DNA of 6,398 nt from CALMEC01 sp964440285 (GTDB taxonomy: Bacteria; Actinomycetota; Thermoleophilia; Miltoncostaeales; Miltoncostaeaceae), in assembly GCA_964440285.1 (NCBI GenBank), contig CAYTRV010000137.1, positions 1 through 6,398 on the forward strand, given 5' to 3'. Positions 1 to 4,918 of the stretch are shown here, piece after piece. The stretch's first letter is position 1. Each line of letters opens with the position of its first letter. A program made the translations under genes and the position numbers. The notes under the pieces were generated by a model. It did not search any database. It was not told the DNA's origin and saw only the letters and a program-made list of their open reading frames with translations.

Positions 1-377
1 TCGCCGCGGGTGCCCTTGATCCAGTCCTCGAGCGGCGGGTTGTCCGCGTGCTTCGCCCTCGGCACGGTCCGGCAATGGCCGTCGCGGATCACGCGAGTGC
101 CCACCGGGACGGGCAGGACCGCGTCCGCGCCCGCCTTGCCGTGGCGGCGACGGCCCTCGCCGGGCTGGCCCGCCCGTGCCTTGTGGTGGACATGGTGGCG
201 GAACCGGGAGAGGTCCTCGACGGTCGGGTCGGCGACGATGAACACCGACCCGCCGCGGCCGCCGTTGCCGCCGTCTGGACCGCCGCGCGGAGTGCGCGCC
301 TCACGTCGAAACGACACGCAGCCGCCGCCGCCGTGGCCCGCCGCGACATGGATTTGGACCCGATCGGTGAAGCTCAC
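1..377 (-). CDS. obg: GTPase Obg/CgtA, N-terminal part (3' end outside window)
   Basis: Obg is a ribosome-associated GTPase involved in 50S maturation and stress control. Only the first 125 codons are visible, and the GTPase domain lies beyond the left edge. The start is a GTG at 377-375, 12 bases after the rpmA stop, with AGGA overlapping that stop about 10 bases upstream. The protein begins MSFTDRVQIHV and shows the glycine-rich Obg fold: GHGGGGCVSFRRE (residues 14-26), GGPDGGNGGRGGSVFIVAD (32-50), GEGRRRHGKAG (73-83) and VPVGTRVIRDG (90-100). Only the Obg family combines these with an adjacent L27 gene. Residues 101-125 (HCRTVPRAKHADNPPLEDW onward) do not resemble the usual ADLxxPGQRVxVAxGGxGG segment. 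This could be lineage divergence, an insertion, or a sequence problem near the edge. No in-frame stop occurs in the visible part. Confidence 0.9.
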   Translation of the reverse strand, partial: MSFTDRVQIHVAAGHGGGGCVSFRREARTPRGGPDGGNGGRGGSVFIVADPTVEDLSRFRHHVHHKARAGQPGEGRRRHGKAGADAVLPVPVGTRVIRDGHCRTVPRAKHADNPPLEDWIKGTRG

Positions 378-389
378 CGGCTCGGGGTC

Positions 390-656
390 CTATTCCCCGC
401 CTGCACCCTCCGGGTGCACGAAGATCCGCCGGCCCTTGCGGCCGGTGGTGAACTCGACGCGGCCGCTGACCGTCGCGAAGATCGTGTGGTCCTTGCCGAT
501 GCCCGTGCCGCCGCCTGGGTGGAACCGGGTGCCGCGCTGGCGGACGATGATCGAGCCGGCGGGAACCACCTGCCCGGCGAACACCTTGACGCCGAGCCGC
601 TGCGCGGCGGAGTCACGTCCGTTGCGGCTGGAGCCGCCGCCTTTCTTGTGGGCCAT
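390..656 (-). CDS. rpmA: 50S ribosomal protein L27
   Basis: L27 is a small basic protein of the large ribosomal subunit whose N-terminus reaches toward the peptidyl transferase centre. The 88-residue product is full length for the family. It opens with MAHKKGGGSSRNGRDSAAQR and continues LGVKVFAGQVVPAGSIIVRQRGTRFHPG, followed by GKDHTIFATVSGRV, all hallmark L27 segments. No N-terminal extension of the kind cleaved by Prp in Firmicutes is present. The ATG at 656-654 has a GGAG (668-665) eight bases upstream. That GGAG lies in the 3' arm of a long inverted repeat filling the spacer from rplU, so its access may be controlled. The stop TAG (392-390) overlaps the AGGA serving obg, which suggests coupled expression. 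Confidence 0.98.
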   Translation of the reverse strand: MAHKKGGGSSRNGRDSAAQRLGVKVFAGQVVPAGSIIVRQRGTRFHPGGGTGIGKDHTIFATVSGRVEFTTGRKGRRIFVHPEGAGGE

Positions 657-728
657 GCCAAGTGCTCCGTTCTAGGAGTTCGTTGATGATCCGGCGAGCG
701 AAAATGCCGGCAGACGAGGACGCAGGGA

Positions 729-753
729 GGGTCCATATCGGGAATATGGGCCC
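729..753. other. Hairpin at the apex of the rplU-rpmA spacer
   Basis: Bases 729-738 and 744-753 form a ten-position inverted repeat with nine Watson-Crick matches around a five-base loop (CGGGA on the plus strand). The odd position is 732/750, which is a G-U wobble in plus-strand RNA but an A-C mismatch in the minus-strand transcript. The hairpin lies inside the loop closed by the larger inverted repeat and would cap it. No T-run follows, so it is not a terminator. Confidence 0.5.
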
Positions 754-799
754 GACCGAGGACGCTGCTGCCATACGTGTTGACCCGACAAGGGCGATG

Positions 800-826
800 A
801 AAATCTGGCGGCAATTTGCAGCCGCC
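800..826 (-). terminator. Possible attenuator hairpin downstream of rplU
   Basis: On the transcribed strand GGCGGC (826-821) and GCCGCC (812-807) form a perfect six-base stem around an eight-base loop, TGCAAATT. It is followed two to three bases later by TTTT (803-800). This resembles a weak intrinsic terminator about 30 bases after the rplU stop. The stem uses the same bases that would take part in the long-range inverted repeat (823-831 and 804-812), so the two structures exclude each other. The T-run is short, so termination would be partial at best. Confidence 0.35.
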
Positions 827-849
827 GGATCGCGACGAGACTCCTGGAA

Positions 850-867
850 CGGAGCACTTAAGCTCCG
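850..867 (-). other. Local hairpin across the rplU stop codon
   Basis: CGGAGC (867-862, final rplU codons) and GCTCCG (855-850) form a perfect six-base stem whose six-base loop, TTAAGT, contains the UAA stop of rplU. The downstream arm is also the piece that pairs with the rpmA Shine-Dalgarno region (664-669). The local hairpin and the long-range masking structure are therefore mutually exclusive. Confidence 0.5.
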
Positions 868-1154
868 ATGGATTCGATTTGGATGCGGGACAGGCGCGAA
901 CGATGCCCGCGCTTCTTCTTGGAATCCTTCTTGGCCCGGTACGTGAAGACGACGATCTTCTTGCCGAGGAGGTGCTCCTCCACTCGCGCCGTGACGGACC
1001 CGCCGTCGCTGATCCCATCGGCGTCTCCGACCGCGACCACCGGCGGCGTGAACGTCTCACCCGGCTCGACCGCCAGACGATCGACGAGGAGCTCGTCCCC
1101 CGCGCGGACGCGGTACTGCTTTCCCCCGACGGCGATCACTGCGTACTCGGGCAT
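858..1154 (-). CDS. rplU: 50S ribosomal protein L21
   Basis: L21 binds 23S rRNA in the large ribosomal subunit. The 98-residue product is close to the usual 100-105. It starts MPEYAVIAVGGKQYRVRAGD, the standard L21 opening. Near its end it carries GKKIVVFTYRAKKDSKKKRG followed by HRSRLSRIQIESI, matching the conserved basic C-terminal signature that ends in GHRQ-like residues and the final IxxI strand. The ATG at 1154-1152 has AGGAG (1166-1162) seven bases upstream. It is the first gene of the rplU-rpmA-obg unit and probably has its own promoter at about 1205-1233. Its stop codon sits in a small hairpin and begins the long inverted repeat of the following spacer. Confidence 0.98.
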   Translation of the reverse strand: MPEYAVIAVGGKQYRVRAGDELLVDRLAVEPGETFTPPVVAVGDADGISDGGSVTARVEEHLLGKKIVVFTYRAKKDSKKKRGHRSRLSRIQIESIGA

Positions 1155-1155
1155 T

Positions 1156-1166
1156 CAAGTGCTCCT
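1156..1166 (-). promoter_or_regulatory. Ribosome binding site of rplU, shared motif with rpmA
   Basis: The transcribed strand reads AGGAGCACTTG just before the rplU ATG. The ten bases GGAGCACTTG recur in front of rpmA (668-659), one base further from that start. The reverse complement of nine of them, AAGTGCTCC, lies just after the rplU stop (859-851). That single element could in principle pair with either ribosome binding site. Confidence 0.6.
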
Positions 1167-1204
1167 GGGTGGCTCGCGGCGCCACGGGCGCGGCGCGGTC
1201 CGGG

Positions 1205-1233
1205 ATTGTACCCGATCCGCGGAGATTCGGCAG
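1205..1233 (-). promoter_or_regulatory. Candidate promoter for rplU-rpmA-obg
   Basis: The 85-base gap between the GGDEF gene and rplU contains TACAAT (1210-1205 on the minus strand), one base from the consensus -10. A weak -35, CTGCCG (1233-1228, three of six matches), lies 17 bases upstream. The -10 is framed by CGGG and CCCG (1201-1204 and 1211-1214), making a short palindrome. The leader from here to the rplU ATG would be about 45 bases and is extremely GC-rich. Placement just upstream of a ribosomal operon fits, but the -35 is poor. Confidence 0.45.
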
Positions 1234-1241
1234 CGCGGATC
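1214..1241 (-). terminator. Stem-loop at the end of the GGDEF gene (weak terminator or operator)
   Basis: GATCCGCG and CGCGGATC (1214-1221 and 1234-1241) form a perfect eight-base stem with a 12-base loop. The stem starts within the TGA stop of the GGDEF gene. No T-run follows; the sequence continues GGGTACAATCC, which is the candidate -10 of rplU. It may slow read-through or act in DNA form beside the promoter. Classical intrinsic termination is not supported. Confidence 0.4.
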
Positions 1242-2445
1242 AGCGAACTCTGGAGGCGCTGCCCTCGCCGGCCCGGGAGCGGCGGTCGACGACGTCGTCA
1301 TCGTCACTGTGGTCCACGACGACGACGTTCCGGCCGCGTCCCTTCGCCCGGTAGAGCGCGTTGTCGGCCCGGCGGATCAGGTCCTCGAGGTTCTCAGCGC
1401 CGCCGGCGACGCCGACGCTGACGGTCGCGTGCAGCTCGAGGCCCTCGACGTCGATCGTCAGTGCCTCGACTGCGGCACGGACGCGTTCGGCCACGACGGC
1501 GGCGGCGTCGAGCGGGGTCGCCGGCATGAGGAGCGCGAACTCCTCACCGCCGAATCGGGCTGCCATGTCGGTGGCGCGGGCGCTCGCCCCGATGACCTGG
1601 GCGATGGAGGTGATCACGGCGTCGCCGGCGAGGTGGCCGTGGGTGTTGTTGACGTCGCGCAGGAAGTCGAGGTCGATCATCGCCAGCGACGTCAGCCCGC
1701 GGCCGCGGCGCACGACCTCATCGCCACGTTCGGCGAAGAACCGGGCGTTGTAGAGGCCGGTCTTCCCGTCGGTCCAGCTCTCCTGCTCGAGCCTCGGGAT
1801 CTGGAGCGCCCGGGCGATCAGGATGAGCGGAAGCATCGCGAAGAGGCTGGTCACGGGCGCGATCTCCCAGGCGAGCGCCATGGCCGAGCCGGAGCACAGC
1901 ACGAAGTTGTCGAGCGACAGATGGGTGGCGGAGAACAGTCGGGTCTGGCGTACCGTCTCGCCCCGGGCGAGCTTCAGGATCCCCGACAGGACGGCATGGT
2001 TCACGAGCGTGAACGCAATCGTCGCGAGCGCGACGAATCCCGCCCAGACCGCGCCGGGTGTTTGCGGACCGGCCGCCACGATGACCTTGGCCAGGAGCGC
2101 CGGCAGCGCGTAGTTCGCCATGTTGAACACCGTCATGTACCAGGGGTACTTCTCCCGGTACCAGATCGGGAGGAACATGAGGGTCGCCACGAGCACCACG
2201 GACGGGCCCGGAAGGACGATGACCGCCGCGAAGAGGAACGCCAGCGAGATGTCGTAGCCCAGGCGGGGGGACGCCTGAACCAGGAACAGCTGCGTGAGCG
2301 CGGCGCCCGCGGTGAACGCGACCAGCGCCCAGACGTCGCCGATCCGCGGCTGCACGATGATGGCCGCAATCGTCGCCGCGACGGTGGCGGCGATGCACAC
2401 CAGGACGTACGTGTACGCCCTGCGAGATAGACGTGATCCCCTCAT
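1240..2445 (-). CDS. Membrane-anchored GGDEF diguanylate cyclase
   Basis: The product is predicted to make cyclic di-GMP from two GTP. Of its 401 residues, 12-212 contain about seven or eight hydrophobic stretches (roughly 12-31, 37-56, 65-79, 80-94, 103-125, 131-153, 178-195 and 196-212). They form a multi-pass membrane sensor of unassigned type. The GGDEF domain spans about 225-378: DGKTGLYNARFF (226-237), MIDLDFLRDVNN (256-267, metal-binding Asp at 258) and the signature RFGGEEF with GGEEF at 299-303. RATD (290-293), five residues before it, is a canonical RxxD inhibitory I-site, so product feedback is likely. VSVGVAGG and RRADNALYRAKGRGRN close the domain. A short acidic then basic tail (379-401) follows. 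The ATG at 2445 lacks a clear Shine-Dalgarno, and a hairpin lies 11 bases upstream. No EAL or HD-GYP domain is present. The ligand sensed cannot be inferred. Confidence 0.93.
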   Translation of the reverse strand: MRGSRLSRRAYTYVLVCIAATVAATIAAIIVQPRIGDVWALVAFTAGAALTQLFLVQASPRLGYDISLAFLFAAVIVLPGPSVVLVATLMFLPIWYREKYPWYMTVFNMANYALPALLAKVIVAAGPQTPGAVWAGFVALATIAFTLVNHAVLSGILKLARGETVRQTRLFSATHLSLDNFVLCSGSAMALAWEIAPVTSLFAMLPLILIARALQIPRLEQESWTDGKTGLYNARFFAERGDEVVRRGRGLTSLAMIDLDFLRDVNNTHGHLAGDAVITSIAQVIGASARATDMAARFGGEEFALLMPATPLDAAAVVAERVRAAVEALTIDVEGLELHATVSVGVAGGAENLEDLIRRADNALYRAKGRGRNVVVVDHSDDDDVVDRRSRAGEGSASRVR

Positions 2446-2594
2446 TTTCCAGAAGCTGTATCGGCACCTGACCGCCGATACAGGAGTCCCGCAGAGCGCG
2501 GGACGGGGTCATCTTCGCGGACTTTCCCGCAACGCCTTCGAGGTTTCTCTAGGAACGCGTTGCCAAAGGGCTCCCACTGCGTGAGCCGTTCGCG
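2446..2594 (-). promoter_or_regulatory. Structured leader of the GGDEF gene, three hairpins
   Basis: This 149-base gap between rng and the GGDEF gene holds no convincing gene. In transcription order there are three perfect stems. GCAACGC/GCGTTGC (2563-2557 with 2535-2529) has a 21-base loop that can itself pair GAG with CTC around AAAC. GTCCCGC/GCGGGAC (2504-2498 with 2492-2486) has a five-base loop. CTGTATCGGC/GCCGATACAG (2483-2474 with 2465-2456) has an eight-base loop. The segment between the first two includes GGGAAAGTCC. The last stem ends 11 bases before the ATG, where a ribosome binding site would be expected. None is followed by a good T-run. I do not recognise a known riboswitch class. 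It may end the upstream transcript, control GGDEF expression, or both. Confidence 0.55.
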
Positions 2595-4043
2595 TCAGAT
2601 TGGCGCGACTTTGAGCTCGTGGAGGCCGAGCGAGCCGTCCGGTTCGAGCCGCACGCGCTTGCCGGTCTCGGCCTCGATGTCGGCGATTCCGGCGTCGTCG
2701 TCCCCCGCGACGAGCTCCGCGATGGCGGGGTTGACGCTCACCGCGAAGGCCTTCTCGTTGCGTCCGGCGAGCTGGCGGCGGATCTCCCGGTCGGCGTGGA
2801 CCGCGTGGGTCTCGTGACCGAGGACGACCCCCACCCCGTCGCAGGTCGGACACTCGACCGTCATGATCTCCCGCGGTCCGTCGCTGATGTTCTGACGGGT
2901 CATCTCGACGAGGCCGAGCGGAGAGATGTCCACGACGTACGCCTTTGCGCGATCGCGCTCGAGCGCGACCTCGAGGGCCTGGCGGACGGCTTTGCGGTTG
3001 CGGGCGTCGTTCATGTCGATGAAATCGATGATGATCATGCCGCCGATGTCGCGCAGGCGTAGTTGGCGGACGACCTCCTCGGCTGCCTCGAGGTTCGTCT
3101 GGGTGATCGTCTCCTCGAGCGTGGTCTTGCCGCGGCCGACGTGCCGGCCGCTGTTGACGTCGATGACCGTCATGGCCTCGGTGTCGTCGATGACGAGGTG
3201 CCCGCCGGACTTGAGGTCGACCCGTCGCTCCAGCGTCGAGCGCAGCGCCCGGTCGACGCCGTAGCGTTCCATGAGCGGCGTGGGATCCGAGTAGTAGTGG
3301 ATGCGCTCGGCGAGATCGGGCGAGGTGCGGCGAAGGAAGTCGAGGATGCGCTGGTACTGCACCTCGTCGTCGACCAGCACCTCGTCGATGTGCTCGCCGA
3401 ACAGGTCGCGGATGACTTTGAGCGACCGGTCGGCCTCGCTGTACAGCAGGCTCGGCGCCTTGACCTGCTCTGCGCGGGCGAGCAGCGCCTGCCACAGCCG
3501 TTGCAGGGCGAGCAGGTCGCGCTGGAGATCCCTGGCGCTGGCGCCGGCCGCCTGGGTGCGGACGATCAGCCCGCCTCCGGCGATGTCGAGCGCTTTGCAG
3601 ATCTTTCGCAGGCGGTCGCGTTCCTCGTCGTCGAGGCGCTTGCTGACGCCGACGCCTTCTCCGTACGGGACGAACACGAGGAAGCGGCCGGCGAGCGACA
3701 GCTGCATCGACAGGCGCGACCCCTTCGTGCCCATCGGGTCCTTGATCGCCTGGACGAGGATCTCGTCGCCCTTCTTGAGCAGGCTCGCGATCATCCGCTT
3801 GCTCTTCGGCACCCCCATCGCGACGATCTCGTCGACGTGTAGGAAGCCGGCCTTCTCGATGCCGACGTCGACGAACGCCGCCTCCATCCCGGCGAGGACG
3901 TTCTCGACCCGCCCCTTCCACACGTGTCCGACCACCGATCGGCGTCCTCGCCGTTCGATGTGGCACTCGCTGACCCGGTCACCTTCGGTGATGGCAACAC
4001 GGGTTTCGAATCGGTCGACGGAAACCAGGATGCGGGTCGTCAC
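2595..4043 (-). CDS. rng: Ribonuclease E/G family endoribonuclease (RNase G-like)
   Basis: This family cleaves single-stranded RNA, processing rRNA precursors and turning over mRNA. At 482 residues it matches RNase G (E. coli about 489) and lacks the long degradosome tail of E. coli RNase E. The N-terminus is MTTRILVSVDRFETRVAI. An S1 RNA-binding domain covers about 37-118 (GHVWKGRVENVLAGMEAAFVDVG onward). The DNase I-like catalytic core has MTVIDVNSGR with Asp295 and IIIDFIDMND with Asp340, corresponding to E. coli RNase E Asp303 and Asp346. CPTCDG (398-403) is the zinc-link Cys-x-x-Cys used for dimerisation. RQLRLRDIGG and LEAAEEVV are further signatures. The start is GTG (4043-4041), overlapping the upstream stop as GTGA, so translation is probably coupled. 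All catalytic residues are intact. Confidence 0.96.
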   Translation of the reverse strand: MTTRILVSVDRFETRVAITEGDRVSECHIERRGRRSVVGHVWKGRVENVLAGMEAAFVDVGIEKAGFLHVDEIVAMGVPKSKRMIASLLKKGDEILVQAIKDPMGTKGSRLSMQLSLAGRFLVFVPYGEGVGVSKRLDDEERDRLRKICKALDIAGGGLIVRTQAAGASARDLQRDLLALQRLWQALLARAEQVKAPSLLYSEADRSLKVIRDLFGEHIDEVLVDDEVQYQRILDFLRRTSPDLAERIHYYSDPTPLMERYGVDRALRSTLERRVDLKSGGHLVIDDTEAMTVIDVNSGRHVGRGKTTLEETITQTNLEAAEEVVRQLRLRDIGGMIIIDFIDMNDARNRKAVRQALEVALERDRAKAYVVDISPLGLVEMTRQNISDGPREIMTVECPTCDGVGVVLGHETHAVHADREIRRQLAGRNEKAFAVSVNPAIAELVAGDDDAGIADIEAETGKRVRLEPDGSLGLHELKVAPI

Positions 4044-4918
4044 CGGCGACCCCGGCGCGAAACCACGCCTTTCAGGGCCTGCTGCAACCCGTCGAGGGGC
4101 TGGTCCGCGCCGTTACCGGCCTTGGCGAAGTAGGCCTGGGCGGCCTCACCCACCGCACGGGTCGCCGAGTAGGCCACCCCGCCGCGCACCGCGAACCCTG
4201 CCACGGGGACCGATGCCACCGCCCGGCGGGCGAGCGCTCGCCAGCCGATCGCGCCCGCCAGGACCCCCGCGATCTCGAGGCCCCGGCGCACGTCGAGCGG
4301 GCGGCCGTGGAGGGCCGCGAGCTGCGCGACGAGCCGGACCTGGATGAGGGTGATCGCCGGCAGATCCGCGCCGGGGATGACCGCGACCACACCCGTGGCG
4401 CCGGCCTGCCGCGCCGCCCTTGCCACGAGGGTATCCGCAACGGTCTCACGGAGGACCGGGTGTCGCAACGCCGCCGCGACCGCGTCGTCGGCGAGGACCC
4501 GCGCGACGGTCGCGAGGATGGGTGCGGGGTCATCGAGGGTGGCGACATGGGCGACGTTCGACGGCTCGAGCGGCTGGGCGTCGAGGATCAGGCGCTCGAG
4601 CTCGGCGCGCTCGTCGGGCGTTCCGATGAGGAACGCGAGCACCCGCCTTCCCTCGCGCTTCGACCCGGCCATGACCGCGGCGGCCAGCGTCGGGTCGTGT
4701 CCTGCGACGGCGGCGTGCACCAGCAGGCCGCGTCCGTCGCGCAGCGGCTCGTCGGCGCCGACACCCAGGATCTCCCGGAGGCGCCGGGTGGCGTCCGGGG
4801 CGCCGTCGAGCACAACGATCGCCCCACCGTCCTTGGCGGCCTTGTCGACGCCGCGGACGGCGTTCACGAACGGGCGCAGCGCTCCCGCGCCCTTGGTCAG
4901 CGCTCTGATGGTGCCCAC
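4040..4918 (-). CDS. DUF697 domain protein of unknown function
   Basis: This 292-residue protein ends with a DUF697-type region (about 170-265; the domain also found in YcjF-like proteins). Its key stretch is VVAVIPGADLPAITLIQVRL (178-197), then AQLAALHGRPLDVRRG, GWRALARRAVASVPVAGFAV (225-244) and a final YSATRAVGEAAQAYFAK. Two weakly hydrophobic segments around 178-203 and 213-250 suggest membrane association. The N-terminal half (about 33-145) alternates short hydrophobic strands (AIVVLDG, GLLVHAAV, VLAFLIG, VAHVATL) with helices, as a nucleotide-binding-like fold would, but there is no P-loop (GxxxxGKS/T), so GTP binding is not supported. The GTG start (4918-4916) overlaps the rodA TAG by one base and has no clear Shine-Dalgarno, so it probably depends on ribosomes finishing rodA. 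Its place between rodA and rng suggests a link to the cell envelope, but no function can be given. Confidence 0.8.
   Translation of the reverse strand: MGTIRALTKGAGALRPFVNAVRGVDKAAKDGGAIVVLDGAPDATRRLREILGVGADEPLRDGRGLLVHAAVAGHDPTLAAAVMAGSKREGRRVLAFLIGTPDERAELERLILDAQPLEPSNVAHVATLDDPAPILATVARVLADDAVAAALRHPVLRETVADTLVARAARQAGATGVVAVIPGADLPAITLIQVRLVAQLAALHGRPLDVRRGLEIAGVLAGAIGWRALARRAVASVPVAGFAVRGGVAYSATRAVGEAAQAYFAKAGNGADQPLDGLQQALKGVVSRRGRR

Larger units (their letters stand above)
660..859 (-). repeat. Long imperfect inverted repeat filling the rplU-rpmA spacer
   Basis: The 201-base gap between rplU and rpmA (657-857) holds no convincing gene. Bases 660-679 and 840-859 are inverted repeats matching at 19 of 20 positions (13 in a row, one mismatch at 673/846, then six more). 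With the same symmetry axis, 688-696 pairs perfectly with 823-831 and 702-705 with 814-817. After a one-base shift, 706-714 matches 804-812 at 8 of 9. About 40 base pairs could form, closing a loop of about 89 bases. In the minus-strand transcript the 5' arm starts in the last two bases of the rplU UAA, and the 3' arm contains the rpmA GGAG. The structure would therefore mask the rpmA ribosome binding site. The pairing is seen directly; a regulatory role is inference. A decayed small inverted-repeat element is an alternative origin. Confidence 0.75.

Noticed and set aside
101..180. Possible intein or Hint domain starting at Cys102 of Obg
   Set aside because: The residues after this cysteine do not match an intein block A pattern (no GDT-like or TxDG-like motif), so no mobile protein element can be claimed from the visible part.
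672..857. A 61-codon minus-strand frame starting GTG right after the rplU stop, with GGAG five bases upstream
   Set aside because: It ends before rpmA and spans the inverted repeat. The plus-strand frame from 662 begins with the same MLRSRS residues simply because the arms are inverted copies. The Arg/Ser-rich product matches no family. A leader peptide remains possible but is unsupported.
868..2430. A 520-codon open frame on the plus strand opposite rplU and the GGDEF gene
   Set aside because: It is antisense to two clearly recognised genes, and its product is a D/E/R/H-rich low-information sequence with no known motif. Long antisense frames are routine at this GC content.
1718..2512. A 264-codon minus-strand frame overlapping the GGDEF gene, beginning MTPSRALRDSC in the leader
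   Set aside because: It is out of frame with the GGDEF protein and becomes an Arg/His/Gly-rich shadow. The membrane and GGDEF motifs lie in the other frame.
2519..2528. GGGAAAGTCC resembling the GGAAAGTCCG start of bacterial RNase P RNA
   Set aside because: RNase P RNA needs about 350 bases and a matching 3' conserved region. Only about 70 bases remain before the GGDEF start, and the partner motif is absent.
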